DNA from: Caprella mutica
Lineage: Eukaryota > Arthropoda > Malacostraca > Amphipoda > Caprellidae
Direction of reading: 5' to 3'
Assembly: GCA_947561585.1 (NCBI GenBank)
Contig: CANNZV010002505.1
Coordinates: forward strand, 1 to 64,000
Length of the DNA stretch: 64,000 bases
Shown piece by piece: positions 12,081-23,889 of this stretch. How positions within the stretch are numbered: the first letter of the stretch is position 1; each line of letters begins with the position of its first letter. Under the pieces are notes generated by a model. It was not told the origin of the DNA. It worked only from the letters and a program-made list of their open reading frames with translations, and did no database searches. The position numbers and the translations under genes were made by a program.

Positions 12081-13040
12081 ATCACTCAAGTAATTAACAA
12101 CTTTAATCATGAATTATGCATGCTAACATTCCATTCGAGAAGAAATTGTGTTCATGTCACTTTGCATCTCTTCACTGATCAATTTTCCGAGCAAACCACA
12201 CTTTTATTTCCCCGAATATAGCGCCGTATTTCTTTCGCTGCGGCTGATTTTCCATCTTCTAATTCCGAGACAAACGCGGATGCCTCCTCACAAATTCTCC
12301 TATTCTCGCAGCAGATAAATTATCACTCACTGGGTTCCAGACTCCCACAAAATCTATGGCTGTGGAGAAGGAAGGGATCCTAGACTGTATTGAGAAATTT
12401 ATTATTTTATCAAAGTACGATTAATTTGATTAAATTAAAACCCAGAGCTACACACTAATTTTTGTATAATTAAATTGTAATGCAACTACAATTTTATCAA
12501 TTATGTTTCGAAAAATTGTTAGAAGACTATGTGAAAGATTGTATGAATTAATTTAATGATATAGTATTCCATTAAAGTATTTTCGATATTATAAAATAAA
12601 TAAAGGAATGGATTAATAAAAAACATGACAACTTTACCTCAAGTATTATGATTGCTATCAATGTTTAAACAGGAATAATCTGGCTGTATTCTTATAAATA
12701 TTAATTATAATCCTACCTGACTATTATGGATTACGCTCATTTATAAATAGAATCCTCTATGAATAAGCAATAGATTCTTCTCCACATTTCTAACTGACAT
12801 ATTTTTTTTCCGTAATCAGTTATTGAATAAATTTTTCCATGAATGGACCTTTTTATAATATATCACAATAAATTTCAAACAGTGACTTAGGTAATGAAAA
12901 AGCTTCTAAAGTTTCACATTTGCCTCCAATGATGTCATTTCATCTTCATTAGGACTGGTCATTGTTCCTGTCTTTGCTGCACCATATTTATTCAGTCTCT
13001 GCCACTCCTAACGATTCGAAAAAGAGAAAAATGCAAAGAG
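12081..13040. other. No gene seen
   Basis: AT-rich; 12170-12370 is somewhat richer in G and C and looks like unique sequence. No tandem array or splice-bounded open stretch found. Confidence 0.5.
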
Positions 13041-13044
13041 AGAA

Positions 13045-14480
13045 AATGTGGATTGTCATGTTAGAACAGATGGTAAGTCAGAACTGTAGGAGAGATGTGG
13101 ATTGTCATGTTAGAACAGATGGTAAGTCAGAACTCTAGGAGAGATGTGGATTGTCATGTTAGAACAGATGGTAAGTCAGAACTGTAGGAGAGATGTGGAT
13201 TGTCATGTTAGAACAGATGGTAAGTCAGAACTGTAGGAGAGATGTGGATTGTCATGTTAGAACAGATGGTAAGTCAGAACTGTAGGAGAGATGTGAATTG
13301 CCATGTTAGAACAGATGGTAAGTCAGAACTGTAGGAGAGATGTGGATTGTCATGTTAGAACAGATGGTAAGTCAGAACTGTAGGAGAGATGTGGATTGTC
13401 ATGTTAGAACAGATGGTGAGTCAGAACTGTAGGAGAGATGTGGATTGTCCTGTTAGAACAGATGGTAAGTCAGAACTGTAGGAGAGATGTGGATTGTCAT
13501 GTTAGAACAGATGGTAAGTCAGAACTGTAGGAGAGATGTGGATTGTCATGTTAGAACAGATGGTAAGTCAGAACTGTAGGAGAGATGTGGATTGTCATGT
13601 TAGAACAGATGGTAAGTCAGAACTGTAGGAGAGATGTGGATTGTCATGTTAGAACAGATGGTAAGTCAGAACTGTAGGAGAGATGTGAACTATCATGTTA
13701 GAACAGATGGTAAGTCAGAACTGTAGGAGAGATGTGGATTGTCATGTTAGAACAGATGGTAAGTCAGAACTGTAGGAGAGATGTGGATTGTCATGTTAGA
13801 ACAGATGGTAAGTCAGAACTGTAGGAGAGATGTGGATTGTCATGTTAGAACAGATGGTAAGTCAGAACTGTAGGAGAGATGTGGATTGTCATGTTAGAAC
13901 AGATGGTAAGTCAGAACTGTAGGAGAGATGTGGATTGTCATGTTAGAACAGATGGTAAGTCAGAACTGTAGGAGAGATGTGAATTGTCATGTTAGAACAG
14001 ATGGTAAGTCAGAACTGTAGGAGAGATGTGAATTGTCATGTTAGAACAGATGGTAAGTCAGAACTGTAGGAGAGATGTGGATTGTCATGTTAGAACAGAT
14101 GGTAAGTCAGAACTGTAGGAGAGATGTGAATTGTCATGTTAGAACAGATGGTAAGTCAGAACTGTAGGAGAGATGTGGATTGTCATGTTAGAACAGATGG
14201 TAAGTCAGAACTGTAGGAGAGATGTGGATTGTCATGTTAGAACAGATGGTAAGTCAGAACTGTAGGAGAGATGTGGATTGTCATGTTAGAACAGATGGTA
14301 AGTTAGAATTGTAGGAGATATGTGGATTGTCATGTTAGAACAGATGGTAAGTCAGAACTGTAGGAGAGATGTGGATTGTCATGTTAGAACAGATGGTAAG
14401 TTAGAATTGTAGGAGATATGTGGATTGTCATGTTTGAACAGATGGTAAGTCAGAACTGTAGGAGAGATGTGGATTGTTGC
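13045..14480. repeat. 49-bp minisatellite, about 29 copies
   Basis: Unit reads AGATGTGGATTGTCATG, then TTAGAACAGATGGTAAGTCA, then GAACTGTAGG. Copies are highly homogeneous; a few carry GTGAATTG, GTGAACTA or TTAGAATTG variants. Each unit contains GATG|GTAAGT, an excellent match to a 5' splice donor, and CTGTAG, an acceptor-like end. The 49-bp period shifts frame each copy and stops occur, so it does not encode protein. Confidence 0.96.
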
Positions 14481-14585
14481 TCCTGTTTTTTTATCTCTTT
14501 TCCTGCTTTGTACTCCAATTGTGCCAGAGGATACTCTCCTGTTGCTCCTGTTTACGCCACTGAAGGTCTTATCCTAACAGGATCA

Positions 14586-14631
14586 GCTTGGCGCCACCTT
14601 TGGAGAATAGCCAAACGCCATTGATTATTTC
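14586..14631 (+). repeat. Short interspersed fragment shared with 55834-55880
   Basis: GCCACCTTTGGAGAATAGCC, followed by AAACGCCATTGATTATTTC, is matched at 55834-55880 by a diverged copy (TTGGTGCCAGG, GGCCAAACTGCATTGATTAT). Two diverged copies imply an interspersed repeat of unknown type. Neither is long enough to classify. Confidence 0.5.
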
Positions 14632-14664
14632 GGTTGAATTACCTTAGGTACAGGAACGGAAACT

Positions 14665-15112
14665 ATGATGACGTCAGAGTTATGAGTTATGGGAAATAGT
14701 TAACCAAAGTGTGACGTCAGATTTATGAGTTATGGAAATAGTTTACCAAAGTGTGACGTCAGAGTTATGAGTTATGGAAATAGTTTACCAAAGTGTGACG
14801 TCAGATTTATGAGTTATGGAAATAGTTTACCAAAGTGTGACGTCAGATTTATGAGTTATGGAAATAGTTAACCAAAGTGTGACGTCAGAGTTAATAGTTA
14901 TGGGAAATAGTTTACCAAAGTGTGACGTCAGAGTTATGAGTTATGGGAAATAGTTAACCAAAGTGCGACGTCATATTTATGAGTTATGGAAATAGTTAAC
15001 CAAAGTGTGACGTCAGAGTTAATAGTTATGGGAAATAGTTTACCAAAGTGTGACGTCAGATTTATGAGTTATAGAAATAGTTTACCAAATTGTGACGTCA
15101 GATTTATGGAAA
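14665..15112. repeat. 42-bp minisatellite carrying about ten TGACGTCA sites
   Basis: Unit of about 42 bp: TGACGTCAGATTTATGAG, then TTATGGAAATAGTTTACC, then AAAGTG. Each copy starts with TGACGTCA, the full palindromic cAMP-response-element consensus recognised by CREB/ATF bZIP proteins; one copy has CGACGTCAT. The palindrome is conserved while the following AGAGTTAT/AGATTTAT and GTTAACC/GTTTACC positions vary. Whether it is bound is unknown. Confidence 0.93.
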
Positions 15113-15490
15113 ATAATTTATTACTTCGCTGTAATAGTAAAATTAAAATATTTTTAATCAATATATACATTAATTAAGTATAATATATTGGCTTCAATTT
15201 TAGAGGATTAAATAATGTTTTATACATAATAATATTCAGTAGAGTGTTCTCCTCCAATAATTATATAAGTGCCTTTCATTCTTTAAAGACTCTAGAGATT
15301 TAGTGATACCTTTCTTAGAAAATTACTGGAACATTTTAAATCTTCATCTTATATATTATTTTTGTGGTAAAATTTTCAACTTCATAAATTCCAACTGTGT
15401 TTCTAATTTATTTCAAGAATGTATTGTAAAAATGATAATGCTATATAATCAAATATGGTTTGAAGGATAAATTGCATATATTAAAGTAAA
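15113..15490. other. No gene seen
   Basis: Very AT-rich spacer between two arrays; nothing recognisable. Confidence 0.5.
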
Positions 15491-15497
15491 CAGTGAT

Positions 15498-15850
15498 TAA
15501 CTAAATAAAGTGTACAGTGTATGGTTAAATAAAGTGTACAGTGCATGGTTAAATAAAGTGCACATTGCATGGTTAAATAAAGTGTACAGTGCATGGTTAA
15601 ATAAAGTGTACAGTGCATGGTTAAATAAAGTGTACAGTGCATGGTTAAATAAAGTGTACAGTGCATGGTTAAATAAAGTGCACAGTGCATGGTTAAATAA
15701 AGTGTACAGTGCATGGTTAAATAAAGTGTACAGTGCATGGTTAAATAAAGTGTACAGTGCATGGTTAAATAAATTGCATAGTGCATGGTTAAATAAAGTG
15801 TACAGATCGTGGTTAATTAAATACAGGGCAAGGTTCATTAAAGTTTGCAG
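15498..15850. repeat. 24-bp minisatellite, about 14 copies
   Basis: Unit TGGTTAAATAAAGTGTACAG plus TGCA. Because 24 is a multiple of three and the unit lacks stops in several frames, it produces open frames of 100-131 codons on both strands; these are artefacts. The right edge decays (ATCGTGGTTAATTAAATACAG). Confidence 0.95.
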
Positions 15851-16479
15851 TGTTAAATAATTGAGTGGCAGCTGCTCTCCAATATCCTCCATGTTCTCTC
15901 AGCGAAATCTGCTCAACTAATTACAACTGTAGATTCCCTTTAACTTCTGTTACATTTGATATGAACATTGCGTCAACTAATTAGGATGCATTCTCCGAGA
16001 GACAACTTCACGTTCAGTGATGTCAATTCTGAATATCAATATTTGGAGGGAAATGTTACACGTGGGATTAATTGTTGGTATTTGTTCAATAGATTTGAAG
16101 TTTAAGTTAATAAGAAATGGTAAATTAAAATGCTAGACTTGTGGGCTCTGTACGATATAGTTCGTTGCTATGATATAAGCAATTTAACTTTAGAATTTGT
16201 GTGCACAATGCTAATTAAACTTTGCTGATTACCTGAAAATTTAACTGCATTATTGTACAAATTTTGCACTAATCGTTTGTCCAATTTCAAGTCTTTATAT
16301 CTACTGAACTATTATTTGAAAAAAGATGAATCGTGTATCATTTTAAAGATTAATTTAATAATTTTTATTGTATAAATAATATTTTATATCCCTACTTGTT
16401 TTCGAGATATTTAATGTAGAAATGGGCTGAACATTTCTATGTAGAACATCTTCAACTATGGCAAAACTAATTTTAATTA
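15851..16479. other. No gene seen
   Basis: AT-rich spacer; no inverted or tandem repeat recognised. Confidence 0.45.
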
Positions 16480-16712
16480 TACAGGGTGTCCGACACTTCT
16501 GTTGCCAAACTTAAACATAAGGTTGCATTTGTCGAAATGAACACTTTTTATTCTATGAAGGTATGGTCTAAAATGCTTAGTTAAAGAGTTACAAGGTTAG
16601 GAAAGTAGTATCTGTACCATTTATTATTATTAGTTAACGTCATATTTTTATTGTTGCGATAAGAAACAAAACATTTTTAACAGTAATTATTAGGAGCACA
16701 AGAAACTTAATC

Positions 16713-16826
16713 TTAAATTAGGTTACATTTTAACAAAATGTGTTCAAACTGCCTCCCATTTCTTGCGATACAGCCGTTCAAACGTTTGTCCAATGATTGG
16801 CGGACGCGAGCAGACACCAGGAGTTT
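16713..16826 (-). pseudogene. Transposase C-terminus, inverted copy 1
   Basis: Minus-strand open stretch of 37 codons ending in TAA. It contains QSLDKRLNGCIARNGRQFEH, the type of ending (arginine-leucine, cysteine-isoleucine, then NG..FEH) seen in many insect mariner-type transposases. It lies in the left arm and reads toward the left terminus. The N-terminal remainder is absent. Confidence 0.65.
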
Positions 16827-16829
16827 CAC

Positions 16830-16901
16830 GAATCCTTGCGGGAAAAACGTTTAAACGCTTGCATCGCAACAAATGGGCGACAAATTGAACACAATCTATA
16901 A
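16830..16901 (+). pseudogene. Transposase C-terminus, inverted copy 2
   Basis: Plus-strand open stretch of 23 codons and a TAA, containing EKRLNACIATNGRQIEHN. It is the counterpart of the minus-strand fragment in the other arm (KRLNGCIARNGRQFEH), diverged at several residues. The two reading frames face away from each other, which fixes how the foldback arose: two copies of the element's 3' end joined through their coding side. Confidence 0.65.
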
Positions 16902-17151
16902 ACATGTAACCTAATATAAGATTAAGTTTCTTTTGCTCCTAATAATTACTGTTAAAAATATTTTGTTTCTTATCGCAACATTAAAAAAATAATGTTAACT
17001 AATAATAATAAATGGTACAGATACTACTTTCCTATCCTTGTAACTCTTTAACTAAGCATTTTAGACCATACCTTCATAGAAATAAAGTGTTTATTTCGAC
17101 GAATGCAACCTTATGTTAAAGTATGGCAACAAAAGTGTCGGACACCCTGTA

Positions 17152-17645
17152 TTTATACAAATATTTTACTATTTAGTATTTCGGTTTTAAAAGCGACGTT
17201 TAATCTGTTTGACATTTAAACGTAGAATGTTCTCGTGTACTTTCAGTGAGTAATTATCGTTAGTGAGGTAAAATTTACAACTTAGAATCTCTTCATTTAA
17301 TGCCAGGGTTTTTTTTACTAACTTTAACCCCAAAAGTTGGGAAATGTTGCCTGGAGATGTACTATCAGAGACAAAAATAAATAGACTATATTAGACACAA
17401 ATAAATAGACCTTATAAACCTAAATAAATACTAATAGGATTTGTTTTTACCAAACTATATTCTGGGAATAAAAAAGTAATATTGGTTATTAAATGAATTA
17501 ATTGTAGCACAAGGTAAATAATAACTAAATATTAATTAGAGACCGTTTATTTCTGATGGTACTTCAACATTTAAAAACTTGTGAATTCTCAACAAATATT
17601 AAATACCGAAAATATTAGAAACAGAACTGAAAAGAAAAAACTGGA
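17152..17645. other. No gene seen
   Basis: AT-rich; a few imperfect copies of AAATAAATAGAC near 17380-17430 form a minor degenerate repeat. Confidence 0.45.
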
Positions 17646-17649
17646 GCGG

Positions 17650-18450
17650 GGAGTGGAGAGATGGTGTGTACTTTAGTGTGTACTTTGGCGTGTACTTTAG
17701 TGTGTACTTTAGTGTGTACTTTAGTGTGTACTTTAGTGTGTACTTTGGTGTGTACTTTGGTGTGTACTTCAGTGTGTACTTTGGTGTGTACTTTGGTGTG
17801 TACTTTAGTGTGTATTTTGGTGTGTACTTTGGTGTGTACTTTGGTGTGTACTTTAGTGTGTACTTTAGTGTGTACTTTAGTGTGTACTTTAGTGTGTACT
17901 TTAGTGTGTACTTTAGTTTGTACTTTAGTGTGTACTTTGGTGTGTACTTTGGTGTGTACTTTAATGTGTACTTTGGTGTGTACTTTAGTGTGTACTTTAG
18001 TGTGTACTTTAGTGTGTACTTTAGTGTGTACTTTAGTGTGTACTTTAGTGTGTACTTTAGTGTGTACTTTAGTGTGTACTTTAGTGTGTACTTTAGTGTG
18101 TACTTTAGTGTGTACTTTAGTGTGTACTTTAGTGTGTACTTTAGTGTGTACTTTAGTGTATACTTTAGTGTGTACTTTGGTGTGTTCTTTGGTATGTGCT
18201 TTAGTGTGTACTTTAGTGTGTACTTTGGTGTGTACTTTGGTGTGTACTTTGGTGTGTACTTTAGTGTGTACTTTAGTGTGTACTTTAGTGTGTACTTTAA
18301 TGTGTACTTTAGTGTGTACTTTAGTGTGTACTTTAGTGTGTACTTTAGTGTGTACTTTAGTGTGTACTTTAGTGTGTACTTTAGTGTGTACTTTAGTGCA
18401 TACTTCAGTGTGTACTTTAGTGTATACTTTAGTGTGTACTCTAGTGCTAT
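17650..18450. repeat. 12-bp minisatellite, about 67 copies
   Basis: Unit GTGTACTTTAGT, with TTGGTG as the second common form; TTGG and TTAG copies alternate in blocks. The 12-bp period keeps several frames open for 280-306 codons on both strands, giving tetrapeptide repeats such as VHTK. I regard these as artefacts. Confidence 0.97.
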
Positions 18451-18459
18451 GTGTGTACT

Positions 18460-19560
18460 CCAATATAATATTTATTTTAATTACTCATTCGCTTTTCAAT
18501 TACACTTCAAATCTATTTTATAATTCAATATTCAATATAAAATTATTAACTGGTATCAAAAGTATTCTTTTTAAATTATGAACTCATTATTTTTTTAATT
18601 TGATTTATTAATTTAGATCTCTAAATACCCAATTACTAAAGATAATGTAAATGTCTAATAATAAAACACTTTTATAAGCGAAGCACTACATATATTATAT
18701 AAGTAATAAGTTATTTTTGTTTGTCCCTATCAAGAAGTTTTGTTATTGCTAGAAAGGTTATGGGAAACACAAAGATTTATTTTCCGTAAAAACAAAGAAG
18801 CCTTTACTGTTGTAAATAAATATTAATATGCCAAAGATAATTACTATATAACTAAATAATAATTAAAATTAAGTACATGATTTTGTCGATGAATTGGTCA
18901 TAGACCAGAAATAGAGAAAAAAAAATATTTTTCTGAATTCGGTGTTGCTCTATATGGATTGTAATTGTTTATTTACTTATAACAGTTTATATTTTCGTTC
19001 CCTCAAATGCAAACAAACCGTCTAAAGTTTTATTTGTTTACTGTTAGAAAGACTTTCCTCTGAGTAACAACTACAGAAAGGTGCTAAGGAATTCTTTTTA
19101 CGGAAACATAATGTCTTCAATTTCCTCGATTTCAATTAATTTTCTACGTAAATTGGAGGAGAAGTAGACTGTATGTAATGATCGACATATTAGATACATT
19201 GTAATGATTTATTAATTATTCAATGGATTTAAAGACATTTAAGATAAAGTTAATACACATGAACATTCATAAATAACGTATTTTAACGATGATGAATTTT
19301 GATTTGTTCGACCGTAAAGAATCGAACCACCATCCAACACAGTAAGCCAATACAAAAATAACAGTGTAAATATTTGGCCTCATGTTCCGATATGGCGATC
19401 TAAAATTTATTATTTTTTGTATTTTATTTTTCTTTGTTTTTAACCTGTTATTAAAGTTTTTTTTGTAGCAGTTAGGCAGACTACATTATTTTCTACCGTT
19501 TTAAGAACTATACCTAAAGATAACTAGGTTGGAAATCCTGCATGGCTGACTTTCACTAAT
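18460..19560. other. No gene seen
   Basis: Very AT-rich; nothing recognised. Confidence 0.5.
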
Positions 19561-19565
19561 TAACA

Positions 19566-19747
19566 GCTATGGATATGACTATATGCTTTAAAATCATATG
19601 TATTAAAAATATCATAGACAAAACGAAATGAAATGGTATCGAATACTTTATACCGCTGGTTCAGAACGATTAAATACTGTTTAATCCTCTCCGTTTATAA
19701 TATTTTCAGTATCTATGATTTTAAAAAGCATATCGTCTCAACCCTGT
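19566..19747. mobile_element. MITE family C, copy 1
   Basis: Imperfect inverted ends (GACTATATGCTTTAAAATCA and AAAAAGCATATCGTCTCAAC) flank an interior shared with the copies at 22603, 40917 and 47703: ATCATAGAC, AACGAAATGAAATGGTATCG, ATACCGCTGG, AGAACGATTAAATA, CTATGATTTTAAAA. Left end decayed. Confidence 0.7.
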
Positions 19748-19875
19748 CAATAATTTACGTTACTTTTTAAACATTATTTTTTCCTGTATCTACATGAGCA
19801 ATGTCACAGACGATGGTTAGTGACTTTGTTCATTGAGCCACTTTCCTTTCTGACTGCTTCTTCCAGTCCCTTGTA

Positions 19876-19922
19876 CTTAATTTCCTTTTGACATCAGCGA
19901 TATGGCCTTTGGTTCCGAAGCA
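19876..19922 (+). repeat. Interspersed fragment shared with 55503-55545
   Basis: TTAATTTCCTTTTGACATCA, then GCGATATGGCCTTTGGTTC, recurs at 55503-55545 in slightly diverged form. Origin unknown. Confidence 0.5.
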
Positions 19923-19924
19923 GA

Positions 19925-21300
19925 CGTTAAACCCCTACAAAATTAATCACAGTACTCAGAAAAATATAAGTATTCGCATAATCACCTTCCTCGTAGTAAT
20001 ATAAACTCTTTCAAATGCAATATGAATATTCAAACAGTGCTCTCGAATTTAAAAAGTGTACTGTTAAAAGAAATGAGTGCTGGGACATTTATGTGCAATA
20101 TTATATTCATTTCTTTTTCCGTGCGAGAATGCTGGAGCTGAAATGTAGGGTGTTTATTTTTCTGTACGATAAATGTAAGATTTTTAAATGTATATTCACT
20201 TTTGTTAATAGTACAATTGGAATTTTATAATAATGATTAGTTAGTGACGATTTCAGTTTTGGGTTTTATACTATGATTTAATTTACAGTATTTCGTTAAA
20301 TTGATGTTGATTAATATTTTAAATGTGTTTTTACAATAGATCTAGAAATATATGTAGAAGGGATATAAAAATATGTGTACAAAAGAAATAGAAATATTCC
20401 TCTAATCCAGAGAGATGGTTATAGTGGGGCCATAGAAGATTAAAATCAGTTCATTTAATCTCCTATACCATGGCATTTTCCATATACAAAAGATTAACAA
20501 GAATGTCACAAAAATAATAAAAGCAAGCACTTCACCATCGTAATGTTACCGCCAATTTAAATTCCCTTCGTCTCTTCATGAGGATAATAAATCTCGGTAC
20601 TTTTTTCTCCTTCCGCTTTTCATGGTTGGCTGAAAGAAACAAATGAATTTAATTTGTCTTACGGATTGTGGCTTTTCTGTAGTTCCTATTTGACGGATTG
20701 AGATTTATGAGAATGACGTCTGTAACTTAGATTTACGGAGTTGACTTCATCATTAGTCATCGAGTCGATAAAATGTCCATCTTCGTATTTATATAAATAG
20801 ATCTAAGGTTTGCTGAAAGATTTCGTATAGGAGATATACAAAAGTTCGAACTGTTAGAAATGTATCTAGAGTATCTTTATATTGTTACTACATGGTCGTT
20901 GAAAATGAAATTTGTTTATCTATTTACCATTAATTGATAACCATTCTTTTTGATTTACTATACGAACTAATATTATATTATCTCAATTTAATCTATATAA
21001 CAAATATATTTACCTAATTTTTTTGTATTAATACATCATGTCATTTTGTTGATCGTTTCCTTTGTTCAATACAGTTCTAGTATTTATACCTTAGATGATT
21101 ACTAACAAGCTAAAAGTGTTGAACATTATAACATAATATTCTTATTCACGTGATACGAAGTTAGACACTTAACACATTGATTTTGTGTGTCTAAATAAGG
21201 CTGACCCACATTGGCCCGATCCGACCGATGATTTAGCAGTGGTAACCTATTATTAACACGACTGCAGGAAAGTTGTTCGAGAGTTGTATTGTTGCACTAA
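19925..21300. other. No gene seen; one interspersed fragment at 20404-20447
   Basis: AT-rich. The segment 20404-20447 (GGGGCCATAGAAGATTAAAA region) reappears inverted at 26570-26620 (TAATCTTCCATGGCCCC), so it is an old dispersed repeat. A 71-codon open stretch at 20015-20230 has no recognisable motif or splice context. Confidence 0.45.
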
Positions 21301-21304
21301 GTGC

Positions 21305-21870
21305 TAACGAGTAGCCGATAGTTTGATGGGGACTTGCCCTGTACTTATCGGTATGCTTTGCTCTGCTACGATACTTATCGGTCTCTAATGTTCTGCTACG
21401 ATATTTATCGGTATGTCATATTTCCTTCTACAATATAGTTTTATGTCTGTCCTGTTCTTAGATAATTATCGATGCAACAAATTGTTCTACGATACTTACA
21501 GGTCTGTCATACACTTCTACGATAGTTATCGGTCTGTCATTCTAATCTACGATAATTTTATGTCTGTCCTGTCGTTCTTCGATAATTATCGGTTTTACAA
21601 ATTGTTCTATGATACATATCGATTTTTCAGAGAAACGTCCCGATTTATCTATCGGTATAAAAATATTGCCCGATATGTATCGGTGAAACTAATTGCTAAC
21701 ATATATTTATCGGTAAAATTTTAATTTCGATATACTGTATCAGTTACACATCAGAAAATTAGCGGTATTGAATAAAATAACGATTATGTATTATCTCGAT
21801 TAGTAAGTATTAGCAGATGGTTTCGATAAATCTATCGGTTTGTAAGTGACAGATACTGTATCGGTTTCAG
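21305..21870. repeat. Degenerate array rich in CGATA/TATCG
   Basis: Imperfect units of roughly 36 bp, each built around CTACGATA and TTATCGGTCTGTCAT. I count about 22 CGATA or TATCG pentamers in 560 bp. Many form dyads such as CGATAATTATCG (perfect) and CGATAGTTATCGG. The unit is much more diverged than the dyads. CGATA is the core of the Drosophila BEAF-32 site and part of the DREF site TATCGATA; binding here is only a possibility. Confidence 0.8.
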
Positions 21871-22600
21871 TTCTGATGATTGACATGCACAATGATAAAG
21901 AAAATTTAACGATTGAATAAAAAGAAGCATTAACATAACGTGTGTGTTTTTATTGATAGGCCTAAAGAAATTCCAATGGCCTAAACCTTCACTGCGTGGC
22001 GTACCATATGTGGTACATACAATTTGGTAATTAGAAGAATATAAAAATTAAGGAAGAATATTTAATTTCATAATACATTCGAATATGTTTTGTAATCAAT
22101 AGAGAAAGGTTTACCGCACGTTCGAACAAACTTTTTTTAGAAGTTCAAAATGGAAAAAACAAATTGTCAAAATTCAAAAAATTTACTCAATTAATTTTTT
22201 TAATTATTTGGTAGAATAATCTTGCAGTATGAAATAAATAATAATGTGCACAGTAGATGTTAACTGTATTTATTTGACATTTGATATTATCCTTATAACT
22301 TCAAAGTTAAGTTAAAAGAAATTATTAGACAGTTTATAGAAGCAAAAGAATTATTCTTTGCTGACGTTATCAGAAAAAGAAAATAATGCGATTGAAATAA
22401 AGTATTTGGAAACTGGGGAAAAATTTAAACGTGGAATTTTTTATGGTTTGGATTGACGATTTAGTTTTGATTTTTTTTAAGCCAATATCTTTCCATTAGA
22501 AGCAAGAAATTGAAATTATATTGATTGGATATTGGACCCGGTTCGACATATACTAGTTAGATACAATATATATTACTATTATTTAATTATATTATATTTA
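21871..22600. other. No gene seen
   Basis: AT-rich; nothing recognised. Confidence 0.5.
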
Positions 22601-22602
22601 CT

Positions 22603-22766
22603 ATAGCGTTGTGACAATATGCTTTTAAAATCATAGATCTAAACGAAATGAAAGGATATCGAAAACTATTCACCGCACGTGTAGAACGATTCAATACTCT
22701 TTAATTCTCTCCGTCTATACTACTTTCAGGATCTATTATATTAAAAGCATATTGTCACAATCCCAA
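22603..22766. mobile_element. MITE family C, copy 2
   Basis: GTTGTGACAATATGCTTTTA at the left and its complement AAAGCATATTGTCACAATCC at the right. Interior shares AAACGAAATGAAAGGATATC and GTAGAACGATTCAATACT with the other copies; part of the left interior is deleted. Confidence 0.78.
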
Positions 22767-22769
22767 CTT

Positions 22770-23650
22770 CACTAAATATTATATAAAAATGTAACTAATT
22801 TTCTAGTTGGTTGTTTTTACAGCATAATCAGTTGCAATTTATGTCCCATCAATTTCCTTGCATTCGGGTAAATGTTCGAATTGGCTTTGTTTAAACATAT
22901 AATAAATTGACAGTTTTATCTTTTGAGTTCCGAATATATGTTGGAGTTTTGTGTCAGGCTGTCGGAGTATTTTCTGATTTTCCGAATTTATCGAGTGACG
23001 TCATTTCTCGCACGGATAATTGTCCAAAAACCCAAAATAGATCGGAAAAGATTGGGTCTGTTTTTTAGAGGATGTTCTCTCGATATTTGGCACAAGGTTT
23101 AGGTTCGAAAATAGTGAAAAGGAAATTCCATTCTTTCGAATTTTGGTGTTTGATGCTTGGGAATAAAAGTCTGAAAAATAGAATAGTTTTAAATTACAGC
23201 AATTGACTTACAATTCATTAAACCTTTAAAGTTTCGCTAATGAAAACTTCGAACATTTTTGAATACGAATCCTAATTTTCTTGATCAGACTTTTATTATG
23301 TCAGATATTTTATAATTATATATGTATAAAGAATTTTTTTTATTTTATAATTATTTTTAAGTAAAATATATATTAAAATATGATTATTAAAAATTAACTC
23401 CTTATTTATGGCTGATTTAGGTTTAAAAATATTTTTCACTCCGTTTTAAAAATGAATCCTTCAAATTAATTCACAACAGATTTAAAAATCAGTGTTTTTC
23501 ACTGCATATATCATCCTAATTGCCTCCTAAATAGGGCATTAAAATGCACCTTTCTTTCACCACCAAACCGTTTAATAAATTAGGTCTGTAGGCTATTTTT
23601 GAGGTGATTTTAATTCGCAGTTGCCTGAGAAATGAAGCCACAGCACGCTA
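22770..23650. other. No gene seen
   Basis: AT-rich, with slightly more balanced composition at 22960-23130 and 23500-23650. No exon or repeat recognised. Confidence 0.45.
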
Positions 23651-23654
23651 TTCA

Positions 23655-23885
23655 CAATAGCATATTTAGCTTGGATTGTAGCTCTTTATAGTTGGAACAT
23701 GATGATTATATTGCTTGGATTGTAGCTCGTTAGTTGGAACATGATGATATTTAGCTAGGATTGTAGCTCTTTAGTTGGAACATGATGATATTTAGATAGG
23801 ATTGTAACTCTTTAGTTGGAACATGATGATTATTTAGCTAGGATTGTAGCTCTTTAGTTGGAACATGATGATTATATTGCTTGAA
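23655..23885. repeat. About 41-46-bp minisatellite, five copies
   Basis: Units contain GGATTGTAGCTCTTTAGTTG, GAACATGATGAT and ATTTAGCTA, with small length differences. Confidence 0.85.
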
Positions 23886-23889
23886 TGTG

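Larger units (their letters stand above)
16480..17151. mobile_element. Long foldback element made of two inverted transposon 3' ends
   Basis: Starts TACAGGGTGTCCGACAC and ends with the complement, GTGTCGGACACCCTGTA. The two arms, about 310 bp each (16480-16800 and 16838-17151), are near-complementary over their whole length, leaving a centre of about 40 bp. The termini begin like the mariner relic at 8.5-9.76 kb (TACAGGGTG). Each arm also encodes the last codons of the same transposase (next two entries), so the element is a head-to-head fusion of 3' ends rather than a simple short-TIR MITE. A transcript would fold into a hairpin with an arm of roughly 300 bp. Confidence 0.88.

Noticed and set aside
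15481..15892. Frames of 101-131 codons on both strands
   Set aside because: 24-bp tandem repeat artefacts.
17615..18581. Open frames of 282-306 codons on both strands
   Set aside because: They are translations of a 12-bp tandem repeat without stops; no start context, splice site or non-repetitive domain.
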